This document shows, one piece after another, positions 9,136 through 16,752 of a DNA stretch of 64,000 nucleotides (position 1 is its first letter; every line of letters begins with the position of its first letter). The notes under the pieces were generated by a model. The model saw only the letters and a program-made list of their open reading frames with translations. It did no database searches and had not been told where the DNA came from. The translations under genes were made by a program, and so were the position numbers. This stretch comes from JAOAFZ01 sp964407325 (GTDB lineage Bacteria; Patescibacteriota; Microgenomatia; UBA1406; GWC2-37-13): positions 19,323 to 83,322 of the forward strand of contig CAYOVA010000004.1 of the NCBI GenBank assembly GCA_964407325.1, read 5' to 3'.

Positions 9136-9295
9136 ATATGTATTATACTACAGGATATATGTTTTTTCAAGTTTAGGGTAACATATTCTACGGTCATTTT
9201 CAATAAGAAATAAGTGAGATTTGGCCAATAATGCTTTGACTAAAGAGCCAAAACGACAGGTAACACCTATAGTATTGTGGTATACTTTCAAGCTT

Positions 9296-10297
9296 ATGAA
9301 GGAAATTGTGCTCGAATCCCATGATACTTTACAGCTTCGGCAAGATCCTACTTTTCATCAAAGCTATGAGGTAGTCAAAAAAATGGATGCTGATATTCCA
9401 CAACCTCTTTTTGAACAAGTTGAGAATGCAGCCGTAGACATTGTTCTAAGTCAACACTATCGTTTTGATAATGAAGTATGGCCATATAAGAATTCCTTTC
9501 ATAATCAAGACCATATATATGGGACATATAGCACTGTAAACGCTATTTTTAGACAGAAAGAAAAGAATGAAGGTAGGTTTTCGCCTCCTCCTTACCTCGA
9601 TCCTTATGCACAACTGGAAAGATATAATCAGCAGATTTCATCTAAATATCTCCACCTTAAAAATGTAACTATTCAACCTGAAGAACTGGAATTTCTTATG
9701 AAACTGGGATTTCTATTTCATGATTTAGGAAATATCCAGGTAAAAAATGGGAATACTCTGGAAGATTTAGACACATATCGAAGGGTTGGATCAGAGGAAC
9801 GCAGTATGGAAATTGCTGAACATTTCATGAGAACCCAAGCAGGATTTTCTGAAGAAGACACATTCCGCTACACTCAATTTATAAAGCATGTAATTGGCCA
9901 AACAGTCTTTATACCTGATGGTACCGAAGTACATAGAATAAACGAGCCTTTTGGTGTATTAGCGCGCTTTATAGACATTGTTGGCCAAGGTGTGATGAAC
10001 CAAAAGAAACTGATGAATATGGTGACTGGATTATCAGAAGAAGAGTACGCCGAATTAGGTACCGATCCTGTAATGATACCCTCAAATCTGTATGGCTTCT
10101 TGTGGAAACACACTGAGGAGTTAATACCTGAGGAGAATAGAAAACAGATAATCAAAGATATTATAGGACTAGAAATGCCGAATAGACCGATATTTAAACC
10201 TGAACTTCATGAAGGAGTAAAAAGAAGTGAGTGGAATAGAAACTTACGTAGAATCAGGCCACAGAAATTACAATCACACCTTATTGTTACTGGTTAA
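9296..10297 (+). CDS. HD-domain phosphohydrolase-like protein
   Basis: The 333-aa protein carries an HD signature: an N-terminal His in FHNQDHIYGT (about 68-77), HDLG with His142-Asp143, and downstream His/Asp residues typical of HD metal-dependent phosphohydrolases. The nucleotide or phosphoester substrate is unknown. The start at 9296 is preferred over an upstream TTG (9221) because an extended -10 (TGGTATACT, ending 9286) lies 9 nt before this ATG. There is no Shine-Dalgarno. It converges on tig. Confidence 0.7.
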   Translation: MKEIVLESHDTLQLRQDPTFHQSYEVVKKMDADIPQPLFEQVENAAVDIVLSQHYRFDNEVWPYKNSFHNQDHIYGTYSTVNAIFRQKEKNEGRFSPPPYLDPYAQLERYNQQISSKYLHLKNVTIQPEELEFLMKLGFLFHDLGNIQVKNGNTLEDLDTYRRVGSEERSMEIAEHFMRTQAGFSEEDTFRYTQFIKHVIGQTVFIPDGTEVHRINEPFGVLARFIDIVGQGVMNQKKLMNMVTGLSEEEYAELGTDPVMIPSNLYGFLWKHTEELIPEENRKQIIKDIIGLEMPNRPIFKPELHEGVKRSEWNRNLRRIRPQKLQSHLIVTG

Positions 10298-10306
10298 GTT
10301 CAATCG

Positions 10307-11176
10307 TTATAAATTCGCTAGATGCTCCAAAACTTTCTGTTTGCGGAGTAATGAAGCGTAGTAGTAGGCATTCTGCATAAATGCCTGCTTGTCTTTTTCG
10401 TCTTTGAGATTAGCCATGAACTTCTCAAGATCTTCTTTTTCTACGGCTAATTTTTCCTGTTCTGCTATTTCGCTTAATATAAACTCAAGTTGGTAAGTTT
10501 CCTCGATTTCCTTTTTAAACTGCTCTTTCAGCTGATCCACGGTTGTTCCCCGTGAAGATACATACTGCTCAACCGAAATACCCATTTTCTGCAGATCCTC
10601 AACCAGCTTCATTAAGCGAGCATTTACTTCTTCATCAAGTATTACATCTGAGATTTCGACCTTAACTTTGTCTAGAAGGGCGTTTAAAGCGGCCTGGATG
10701 GCCATTTCCTTCTTTTGAGCTTCATTTGGCTTTACCTCTTCCTTATCCTTGCCTGGCGTCCAAATTTCAGGCTTATGAGACTCCTCTTTTGCCTTCTTAA
10801 CAGCTGCTTTATAGTCTTTTAGGTCAATCTCAGGCTTTTCGGGTACTAAGAAGCGCACTTGCCAGTCTTCGTTCTCTTTTGCCTGTACCAGTTCGATTTT
10901 GGGAGAGTAAATCGGCTTTAAATCCTTTTCTTTAACAATTTGTTCGTATTGTTCGGGGAGAAGTGTGCGAATCATTGTATCGTAGACGCGATCTTTGGGA
11001 AGATTTTTCTCGACTACAGCACGGGGAGCCTTGCCTTTGCGGAATCCTTCTACCGTGACATCTGCCATCATTTTGGTGAACGTTTTTTCGTATTCTCCCT
11101 GGATTTTAGACCATGGAATATCAAGAGTAATTTCAAGAGTTTGTTTCGGTAGTTTTTTGATAGAGTGCTTTGTCAT
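10307..11176 (-). CDS. tig: Trigger factor lacking the PPIase domain
   Basis: Ribosome-bound chaperone for nascent chains. The N-terminal ribosome-docking signature GFRKGKAP is at residues 44-51, within a normal N-terminal domain (about 1-110). The protein then passes through a Lys/Glu-rich linker (about 125-150) directly into the helical C-terminal arms. At 289 aa it is far shorter than the usual 430 or so, and the central FKBP-type prolyl isomerase domain is missing. The gene appears monocistronic, convergent with the HD protein and followed upstream by the lysozyme-like gene. Confidence 0.9.
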   Translation of the reverse strand: MTKHSIKKLPKQTLEITLDIPWSKIQGEYEKTFTKMMADVTVEGFRKGKAPRAVVEKNLPKDRVYDTMIRTLLPEQYEQIVKEKDLKPIYSPKIELVQAKENEDWQVRFLVPEKPEIDLKDYKAAVKKAKEESHKPEIWTPGKDKEEVKPNEAQKKEMAIQAALNALLDKVKVEISDVILDEEVNARLMKLVEDLQKMGISVEQYVSSRGTTVDQLKEQFKKEIEETYQLEFILSEIAEQEKLAVEKEDLEKFMANLKDEKDKQAFMQNAYYYASLLRKQKVLEHLANL

Positions 11177-11195
11177 GCACTAATTGTACCCTATA

Positions 11196-11786
11196 TTAAT
11201 CAAAATACAACGCAAGTTTTTCCTCTTCGGCTTCGAATTGGGCCATAAAATATTTCACTTTTCCAGACCATGTATTTCCTTCACAATAGATAGCACCAAT
11301 TGAGTCAATATCAGTTGCTCCCTTGTTAATATAGTTTTCACGCAATCCTTTTCCAACCACCATATATGATTCCTCCCATGACTGGAACGGAATTGTTCCG
11401 CGACCCCATCCAAAAGCGTTATATGTTCCTGGGATATGAAATTTACCAAATGTAGATTCTACTCCCATAATAGAAGGCAGGAGATAACAGTTTAAATCAT
11501 ATTCCATACATGCAGCTATAAACCCATCTGTTGTTTCAGATACAGGGGACCCATAGCGCTCAAGTACACGCTTGATTACGAGTTTCTTTTTTGCGTATTC
11601 CTTATCAGTTGCTACGGCAACCGGAGACAAAGTAGGAGCGACTACGCTAGCTGGAATTGTATCCTGAGCTTTCGTATTGACAGCTAACGAAGCAGATTTT
11701 CCTGCTTCATTCTGTGCGTATGCGGTATTTGCAGTCATTACTAAAATAGCAACAATAGCAAATAAATATAGGATGAATTTCTTCAT
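11196..11786 (-). CDS. Secreted lysozyme/transglycosylase-like protein (paralog of 7917-8492)
   Basis: Signal peptide 1-25, a Ser/Ala/Thr-rich spacer, then a lysozyme-like domain. SIMGVEST provides the candidate catalytic Glu110, followed by YNAFGWGRG (about 121-129) and a C-terminal KYFMAQFEAEEEKL helix. The likely role is peptidoglycan remodelling outside the membrane. It is preceded by a consensus promoter, a short hairpin with a U tract and a 66-nt leader (11787-11852), so expression may depend on read-through. Two Cys (about 93 and 100) could form a disulfide. Confidence 0.75.
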   Translation of the reverse strand: MKKFILYLFAIVAILVMTANTAYAQNEAGKSASLAVNTKAQDTIPASVVAPTLSPVAVATDKEYAKKKLVIKRVLERYGSPVSETTDGFIAACMEYDLNCYLLPSIMGVESTFGKFHIPGTYNAFGWGRGTIPFQSWEESYMVVGKGLRENYINKGATDIDSIGAIYCEGNTWSGKVKYFMAQFEAEEEKLALYFD

Positions 11787-11852
11787 AGATTTTCTGGAAG
11801 GAACCTAACCTATGTAACTCTTCGTTATTCTGGGCTATTAGCGGTTCCAACC

Positions 11853-11939
11853 AAAAAAAATTCCCTTAAGCTCTACAGCCAATGGTGTAAAACCTAAGGG
11901 ACTAAGGTGAAGTATACCAGATTACTATGGGTTTGTCAA
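11853..11939 (-). promoter_or_regulatory. Consensus sigma-70 promoter followed by an early terminator-like hairpin
   Basis: On the minus strand TTGACA (11939-11934), a 17-nt spacer and TATACT (11916-11911) form a near-perfect promoter. Transcription would start near 11904 and almost at once enter a 9-bp stem (11893-11901 with 11862-11870, one G-U pair), which is followed by eight U residues (11860-11853). The product would be a RNA of about 50 nt, or an attenuated leader for the lysozyme-like gene. No start codon suitable for a leader peptide is present and no known riboswitch consensus is recognised. Confidence 0.7.
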
Positions 11940-12041
11940 TGATTTTAAGGGGGTATTACACCATTTCTTAGATTTGAATTGTAGAGGCAATACGTGTGCT
12001 TATAGAGTAACAAATTTGGATCTTTCTAGTACAATATCTAC

Positions 12042-13385
12042 ATGAAAACGTTCTCCAGCTTTAGCTTTGGCTGTCGCGTAAATCAGGCCGAAAAAGAGGC
12101 ATTAGATCGCCAGCTGGTTGAGCGTGGGTATAGTTACTCTGACTTCAAACCCGACGTATACGTGATTAATACCTGCTCGGTTACCAATAAAGCTGAGCGT
12201 GAGGCACGCCAGATGATTAACCAGTTACGCAAGAAGTACGGAGACTCCACTAAGATCGTGGTTATGGGTTGTGCGGCTACGAACTGGATTAAGACCAAGG
12301 CAGAGGTTGAAAACGCGGATATGCTGGTAGAAAACCCGAGCAAGGAGTTTATAGCTGAGCTTATCGAGAAGAAATTCGGAAAAAAGAGCACAAAACAGGC
12401 TGGCGGGCTAAAATCGCCTGTTGAGGCTGATAAAACGCTACAGAAGGGCCAAAATATGCCTTTTAAGGCACGTTTGGTAGAAGATAAGTATATTCGCAGC
12501 GGACGCATTATTTTGAAGGTACAGGACGGCTGCCAGCGTTTTTGCACGTACTGTATAGTACCGTACCTTCGTGGCTTGCCAAAAACCATCTCCCAGGACG
12601 ATTTAATCGCTGAGGTTAACACCTATCCGGATACCATTAAAGAAGTAATATATACCGCTATTAATACAGAAGCCTTCGGGTACGAAACGAAAACAGAGGA
12701 TTTTCTTGATCTGGTGAAATCTACCCTTGAACGAACATCTACTCCCCGGATTAGCTTTGGTTCCATTCATCCATGGAGTGTCAATGAAAAGTTGTTTGAG
12801 CTTTTACGCACTCATCCCCAAGCGCATCGCATTGTTAAGTTCTTTCATGTGCCGCTGCAGTCGGGAAATAACAAAATGCTGAATTTAATGAAACGTGGGT
12901 ACACCCGTGAAGAATTTGTTGAAAAGCTGCATACGTTAAGTAGTATTGATCCGTTCAGTTTTATCGGCACAGATGTAATTGTTGGCTTCCTTGAGGAGAC
13001 CGATCGTGATTTTGAAGACACCTATCAGTTTCTTGAAAGCACTCCTATCAGCAAAATCCATATTTTTCGCTATTCGCCACGGCAACACACTGCTGCTTTC
13101 TATTTGGGAAAGCGGTTGAAGGAGCCAACCCCAGAGGAAAAGCTAAAACGATCAAAAGCATTGCACGAGTTGAATCGTCGAAAATACCGACAGTTTCAGG
13201 AAAAACATGTGGGTCAGAGTTTTGAAGCATTGGTTTTGGAACAGGGCAGCGATGGATACAAGCAGGCACTTTTGAGCAATCAAATGCCAGTGGTAGTAAA
13301 AACGGCTGAAGAGAAAACCGGCCAGATTATCAACGTAAAAGTCGATAGCTTGAAAAATGGGGGATTGATTGCAGTAGAAGTATAG
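12042..13385 (+). CDS. mtaB: tRNA methylthiotransferase MtaB (radical SAM)
   Basis: Adds the 2-methylthio group to t6A37 in ANN-decoding tRNAs. The N-terminal MTTase domain has Cys11, Cys45 and Cys77 for one 4Fe-4S cluster. The radical-SAM CxxxCxxC motif is at 164-171, and a TRAM-like C-terminus follows. The opening GCRVNQAE resembles MtaB rather than MiaB or RimO. The 447-aa length is normal. TACAAT at 12030-12035 ends 6 nt before the ATG with no Shine-Dalgarno, so the mRNA is probably leaderless. Local composition is somewhat more GC-rich than its neighbours. Confidence 0.88.
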   Translation: MKTFSSFSFGCRVNQAEKEALDRQLVERGYSYSDFKPDVYVINTCSVTNKAEREARQMINQLRKKYGDSTKIVVMGCAATNWIKTKAEVENADMLVENPSKEFIAELIEKKFGKKSTKQAGGLKSPVEADKTLQKGQNMPFKARLVEDKYIRSGRIILKVQDGCQRFCTYCIVPYLRGLPKTISQDDLIAEVNTYPDTIKEVIYTAINTEAFGYETKTEDFLDLVKSTLERTSTPRISFGSIHPWSVNEKLFELLRTHPQAHRIVKFFHVPLQSGNNKMLNLMKRGYTREEFVEKLHTLSSIDPFSFIGTDVIVGFLEETDRDFEDTYQFLESTPISKIHIFRYSPRQHTAAFYLGKRLKEPTPEEKLKRSKALHELNRRKYRQFQEKHVGQSFEALVLEQGSDGYKQALLSNQMPVVVKTAEEKTGQIINVKVDSLKNGGLIAVEV

Positions 13386-13438
13386 TGTAAAATTTGGTTT
13401 CAGCTTTTTGTAACGGTGATTGTATCTTCGATAGCTTT

Positions 13439-13513
13439 GGAGTCGTAGCTCAACTTGGTTAGAGCACTTCCCTGTCACGGAAGAGGTTGCGGGTTCGAGT
13501 CCCGTCGGCTCCG
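13439..13513 (+). tRNA. tRNA-Asp (anticodon GTC)
   Basis: Full cloverleaf: acceptor GGAGTCG/CGGCTCC, anticodon stem CTTCC/GGAAG with loop CTGTCAC (anticodon GTC), and T loop TTCGAGT. The discriminator is G. CCA is not encoded. A small secreted-protein gene starts 6 nt downstream, so the two may share a transcript. Confidence 0.95.
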
Positions 13514-13519
13514 CAGAAG

Positions 13520-13849
13520 ATGAACTATCTATTTTTCTTATTCCTGCTTCTTATATTACATGCTCCTGTTCATGGACAGGGTTCAGCACCTCCTTATCCG
13601 GAACGACCAAATCAACAACAAATAGACGAATGGAGAAGATTAGGTGAAGAAAATCTGCGAAAATACGGAGATGGAAGTACCATTTCTGCACCAACAGCAA
13701 TACCGTTTTCTCCTACCCCATCTCTTACACCGACACTCACTCCTACACCCAGCCCAACCCCTACACCAACACCCACTCCAACCGTTCTTCAAAAAGTACA
13801 GTTTTCAATAGTTAAATTTTTCCTGGATCTATTTGACGGGATAAAGTAA
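13520..13849 (+). CDS. Small secreted protein with Thr/Pro-rich linker
   Basis: The 109-aa protein has a signal peptide (about 1-20) and a short Gln/Arg/Glu-rich helical region. A TPTPTP-type linker (about 55-88) and a hydrophobic C-terminal segment (about 90-107) follow, the latter possibly a membrane anchor. The linker style matches those of the SGNH and GH5 proteins here, which suggests cell-surface display. The start at 13520 is chosen because upstream in-frame codons lie inside tRNA-Asp. No function is proposed. Confidence 0.65.
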   Translation: MNYLFFLFLLLILHAPVHGQGSAPPYPERPNQQQIDEWRRLGEENLRKYGDGSTISAPTAIPFSPTPSLTPTLTPTPSPTPTPTPTPTVLQKVQFSIVKFFLDLFDGIK

Positions 13850-13890
13850 TACTATCCTGTAGAAAAGCCCTTCTTAAATCTTATAGTATG

Positions 13891-13919
13891 TTGAATAAAT
13901 TAGCCTATAATTATATAAT
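13891..13919 (+). promoter_or_regulatory. Sigma-70-like promoter of the 13958 cassette
   Basis: TTGAAT (13891-13896), a 17-nt spacer and TATAAT (13914-13919) lie upstream of a strong Shine-Dalgarno (GGGAGG, 13947-13952). Unlike most genes here, this one has a true 5' UTR of about 30 nt. Confidence 0.65.
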
Positions 13920-13957
13920 TTCCCCTGGTTTCGAAGCACTGTATTAGGGAGGTGATA

Positions 13958-14290
13958 ATGACTGTAGTCCAAGAAGAAAAGGGTAGGGGATCAACGATCA
14001 GTGGTTTGCAGAGCATGCTGCCTGTAGAAGTCACACAACAAGGACGATGTGTGATCGGTAAAGAACTCATCGTTCTAGTCCTACCGCTTGATCCCATAAG
14101 TCCTGAGGACTACCACATTGCCGTCCTGCCGGTTGGCAACATGCACCTTCCGCGGATGAAAGGCATCAAGTTGCAGGCCGTTGTCGGCAGCGACATCGTC
14201 GACGAGGAGAGGCTTGACCCCACAGGTCATGCTCTCCTCTGTGGGATCGAGGTGAAGAAGTTCAAGCTCTGCATCTGTGCGGACTCCTAG
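13958..14290 (+). CDS. Unknown SD-led GC-rich small protein, 110 aa
   Basis: I do not recognise the family. The ATG is 5 nt after a GGGAGG Shine-Dalgarno, whereas most genes in the window lack one. Codon use is clearly more GC-rich than neighbouring genes, with many GTC, CTC, GAG and AAG codons. The protein is soluble with a predicted beta-rich middle and a Cys-containing C-terminus (CICADS). It has its own promoter (13891-13919) and a closing hairpin (14304-14335), so it forms a self-contained cassette. The GTG at 13952 falls in the Shine-Dalgarno and is not the start. Confidence 0.65.
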   Translation: MTVVQEEKGRGSTISGLQSMLPVEVTQQGRCVIGKELIVLVLPLDPISPEDYHIAVLPVGNMHLPRMKGIKLQAVVGSDIVDEERLDPTGHALLCGIEVKKFKLCICADS

Positions 14291-14303
14291 CTTCGACTCC
14301 AAA

Positions 14304-14335
14304 AGGCCGTCGGGGTCAGCTGACCCTGCCGGCCT
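14304..14335 (+). terminator. GC-rich hairpin ending the 13958 cassette
   Basis: A long inverted repeat (AGGCCG ... CGGCCT outside, GGGTCAG/CTGACCC inside) immediately follows the stop codon. There is no U tract, so it may stabilise the 3' end or act as a non-canonical terminator. Confidence 0.55.
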
Positions 14336-14404
14336 ACGCTACTCGCTTGCTACTTCGTACAAATATGTAAGCTCCTAAACTTTCACTGTATACTAAATAC
14401 CGTT

Positions 14405-15574
14405 ATGTTCACACTCTCTCCCGATCAAAAAAAAGTCCTCGACCATATTCTTGAGTGGTATAAACACGATAGGAATGACATGCAGTATGTAGCACTGGGA
14501 GGATACGCCGGAACTGGGAAAACTACCCTTATCGCAGTGTTGCGCCGCGAGCTGGCAAAGCTGGAGGATGGACTTAAAGTAGGCTTTGCCAGCTATACAG
14601 GAAAAGCGGCGCGCGTGCTTCACTCAAAATTAAACCGCCTTAAGGTTGTTTTCCCAAAAGATTCTGTCGGAACTATTCATTCTCTTATTTACTCTCCGGA
14701 AGTTAATGAAAAAGAGGAAATAGTGGGTTGGATTCGCAAAAACAAAATTGATCGTAATTTGATTATTATCGACGAGGCTTCTATGGTAGATGAAACGATC
14801 TGGCGGCATCTTCTGGCCTATAAAGTTCCCATTATTGTGGTAGGAGACCATGGCCAACTTCCCCCCATAAGCGGGCGATTTAACTTAATGGACAAGCCGG
14901 AGCTAAAGTTGGAACAGATCCATAGACAGGCAGAAGGGAACCCGATTATTCGATTATCAAAAATGGTACGGGAAACCGGGAGCATTCTTGCAGAGCATTT
15001 TTCAGACACTGTTAAAAAATTCGACAAAAACGATTCAGGTTTTGGAGAGCAAATGATGGAACTGTTAAGCAGCTACAATCCTGATACTTTGGTTTTATGT
15101 GGTTACAACAGCACAAGAAAGCGACTCAATTCCTATATCAGAACTTCATTAGGGTTTGAGAATCCGGAACCGCAAGAAGGGGACCGCGTTATTTGTTTGC
15201 GGAACAACCATAAAAAGCGAATTTTTAACGGCATGCTGGGTACTATCCGCTTTATTGAACCGGAAGATAACGAGTGGTATTTTGCAGAGATTGAGATGGA
15301 TGGCGAAGACAAACTGTTTAAAGGACTTATTTCGGTAAAACAATTTAATGCCGATACTGCCATGAACTATACAAAAGACCGTCGTGAAACTATGAAAGGG
15401 GATTTATTTGACTTTGGCTATGCACTCACTGTTCATAAAGCACAGGGTAGCCAGTCGAAACGGGTAATTCTTTTTGAAGAACGGTTTAAACAGATGAGCG
15501 ATGAAGAATGGCGACGATGGTTGTATACAGCAGTAACTCGTGCTGAAGAAGAGCTATATATCTTTCCAATGTAA
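14405..15574 (+). CDS. SF1B DNA helicase, RecD/Dda-like
   Basis: The 389-aa ATPase has Walker A GYAGTGKT (33-40), a DEAS Walker B (IIIDEASMVDE), a GDHGQLPP motif III, and C-terminal motifs HKAQGSQ (V) and YTAVTRAEEELY (VI). It lacks the N-terminal extension of RecD2 and of RecBCD-bound RecD, and is closest in size and order to Dda/Pif1-type 5'-3' helicases. The role is DNA repair or restart; no RecB or RecC is nearby. TATACT (14389-14394) ends 10 nt before the ATG with no Shine-Dalgarno. Confidence 0.85.
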   Translation: MFTLSPDQKKVLDHILEWYKHDRNDMQYVALGGYAGTGKTTLIAVLRRELAKLEDGLKVGFASYTGKAARVLHSKLNRLKVVFPKDSVGTIHSLIYSPEVNEKEEIVGWIRKNKIDRNLIIIDEASMVDETIWRHLLAYKVPIIVVGDHGQLPPISGRFNLMDKPELKLEQIHRQAEGNPIIRLSKMVRETGSILAEHFSDTVKKFDKNDSGFGEQMMELLSSYNPDTLVLCGYNSTRKRLNSYIRTSLGFENPEPQEGDRVICLRNNHKKRIFNGMLGTIRFIEPEDNEWYFAEIEMDGEDKLFKGLISVKQFNADTAMNYTKDRRETMKGDLFDFGYALTVHKAQGSQSKRVILFEERFKQMSDEEWRRWLYTAVTRAEEELYIFPM

Positions 15575-15606
15575 ACTTATTTTGTAATCTGCATCACAAA
15601 TACATA

Positions 15607-15635
15607 TTGTCTACATATTTTCTATAGGTTATACT
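15607..15635 (+). promoter_or_regulatory. Sigma-70-like promoter of the 15675 cassette
   Basis: TTGTCT (15607-15612), a 17-nt spacer and TATACT (15630-15635) precede a strong AAGGAGG Shine-Dalgarno at 15664-15670. The 5' UTR is about 30 nt, the same arrangement as at 13891. Confidence 0.65.
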
Positions 15636-15674
15636 ACTAATTAGCTAACAAGATGGTACTACCAAGGAGGAACC

Positions 15675-16004
15675 GTGAAAGCGTTTAAGTTCGGCTGGAT
15701 GGTGGAGGCTACGCCTGAAGATCTGCAGCACCATGGGGTGGAAAATGCTGACAATATCAGCTTCTACCGGACCACCACTTTGAGCGATCGCTGGCCTAAC
15801 GGTACGCATCAGGTCGCCGAAGACCTGGTGCTAATACGACAAGATGCCCAGCTTGTTATCCGCTGCACATCAATCCGAGCGCTAATGGCAGTGTTCGGGG
15901 GCAAATACGGCCAGATGGAGTTCTACCGCATCTGGTACGTTTCGCCTGGTGGGAAGAGTAGCGGGAGGGAAGAGCAAGGTAGGAAGCTCCCACTCGCAGC
16001 ATAA
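15675..16004 (+). CDS. Unknown SD-led GC-rich small protein, 109 aa
   Basis: No family is recognised. A near-perfect Shine-Dalgarno (AAGGAGG) sits 4 nt before a GTG start. Codon use is GC-rich compared with the flanking genes. The protein is soluble with Trp/Tyr/His-rich segments (FYRTTT, about 30-35; YRIWYV, about 84-89) and a Gly/Ser/Arg tail. With its own promoter and a strong closing hairpin it has the same cassette design as 13958-14290, though the proteins are not obviously related. Confidence 0.65.
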   Translation: MKAFKFGWMVEATPEDLQHHGVENADNISFYRTTTLSDRWPNGTHQVAEDLVLIRQDAQLVIRCTSIRALMAVFGGKYGQMEFYRIWYVSPGGKSSGREEQGRKLPLAA

Positions 16005-16036
16005 CATCCTCTTGCACCACCTCTGACACCATCGAA

Positions 16037-16074
16037 TGGTGCCCGTCCCTGCCATAATGCAGGGGCGGGCGCCA
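16037..16074 (+). terminator. Strong hairpin ending the 15675 cassette
   Basis: A stem of about 15 bp (GGTGCCCG... with ...CGGGCGCCA) and a 6-nt loop are followed after a few bases by a T-rich stretch (about 16080-16086). It is a probable terminator. Confidence 0.7.
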
Positions 16075-16181
16075 CGACCTTCTTTTTACATACCTTTTCT
16101 TATTACACTTCTATTACCCACTTCTCATAGCTTCAATCTACTATCTCCTTATAATTGCATATTACTATTTCATACAGTGCT

Positions 16182-16631
16182 ATGGAACAAACAGTTGTCA
16201 CAGAAAGAACAAACAAAGTTACTACTTCACCTGATGTTGTAGTAACCCCTGGCGGAACCGCTACTCATATCGATGAAAACCCGCACACTGCTTACAAAAA
16301 AAAGAAAGCAATTTTTAGATATTATCAGGCTGTCTGGTATGTTCTTGGTATTATAGAAGCAGTACTATTGTTCAGATTTTTCTTTAAATTAATTGGCGCT
16401 GATCCCGCAAGCCCAATAGTGTCCCTTATCTACGCACTATCAGCACCCTTTGCAATTCCTTTCCTCGGCGTCACTTCAACTACGGGCGTAAACAACAATG
16501 TCTTTGAATTTTCAACACTTATCGCATGTGTCTTTTACTTAATTGTTGCCTGGGGAATTGTAAAACTTGCACAGTTTATTAAACCAACATCATACGAAGA
16601 AGTTGAACTAAATGTGCGCGATACCGTATAA
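16182..16631 (+). CDS. YggT-like membrane protein
   Basis: The 149-aa protein has a polar, Thr/Val-rich cytoplasmic N-terminus (1-50), then two to three hydrophobic segments. An LLFRFFFKLIG motif and an SAPFAIPFLG motif are typical of YggT-family inner-membrane proteins (the family includes CcmB-like and osmotic or division-associated proteins of unclear role). The ATG at 16182 is preferred over the upstream 16155. TATAAT at 16150-16155 could serve as the promoter, giving a short leader without Shine-Dalgarno. Confidence 0.7.
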   Translation: MEQTVVTERTNKVTTSPDVVVTPGGTATHIDENPHTAYKKKKAIFRYYQAVWYVLGIIEAVLLFRFFFKLIGADPASPIVSLIYALSAPFAIPFLGVTSTTGVNNNVFEFSTLIACVFYLIVAWGIVKLAQFIKPTSYEEVELNVRDTV

Positions 16632-16670
16632 AAATGCTCTTATTTGCTATAATTGTTTTCTGCAAGGAAA

Positions 16671-16744
16671 GCAGGCGTAGCTCAGTTGGCTAGAGCGTTT
16701 CATTGACATTGAAAAGGTCCCTGGTTCAAGTCCAGGCGTCTGCA
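16671..16744 (+). tRNA. tRNA-Val (anticodon GAC)
   Basis: Cloverleaf: acceptor GCAGGCG/CGTCTGC, anticodon stem TTTCA/TGAAA with loop TTGACAT (anticodon GAC), and T loop TTCAAGT. The discriminator is A and CCA is not fully encoded. An extended -10 (TGCTATAAT, ending 16653) lies just upstream. Confidence 0.94.
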
Positions 16745-16752
16745 CAGCTTCT

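Noticed and set aside
9221..9295. N-terminal extension of the HD-domain protein from an upstream TTG
   Set aside because: The extension overlaps the promoter box at 9281-9286 and adds no recognisable domain.
11853..11940. Known riboswitch (c-di-AMP, c-di-GMP or preQ1) before the lysozyme-like gene
   Set aside because: The hairpin begins within a few bases of the expected transcription start, leaving no room for these aptamers, and none of their conserved sequences are present.
13487..13519. Start of the small secreted protein inside tRNA-Asp
   Set aside because: The in-frame codon lies within the tRNA, and the signal peptide begins properly at 13520.
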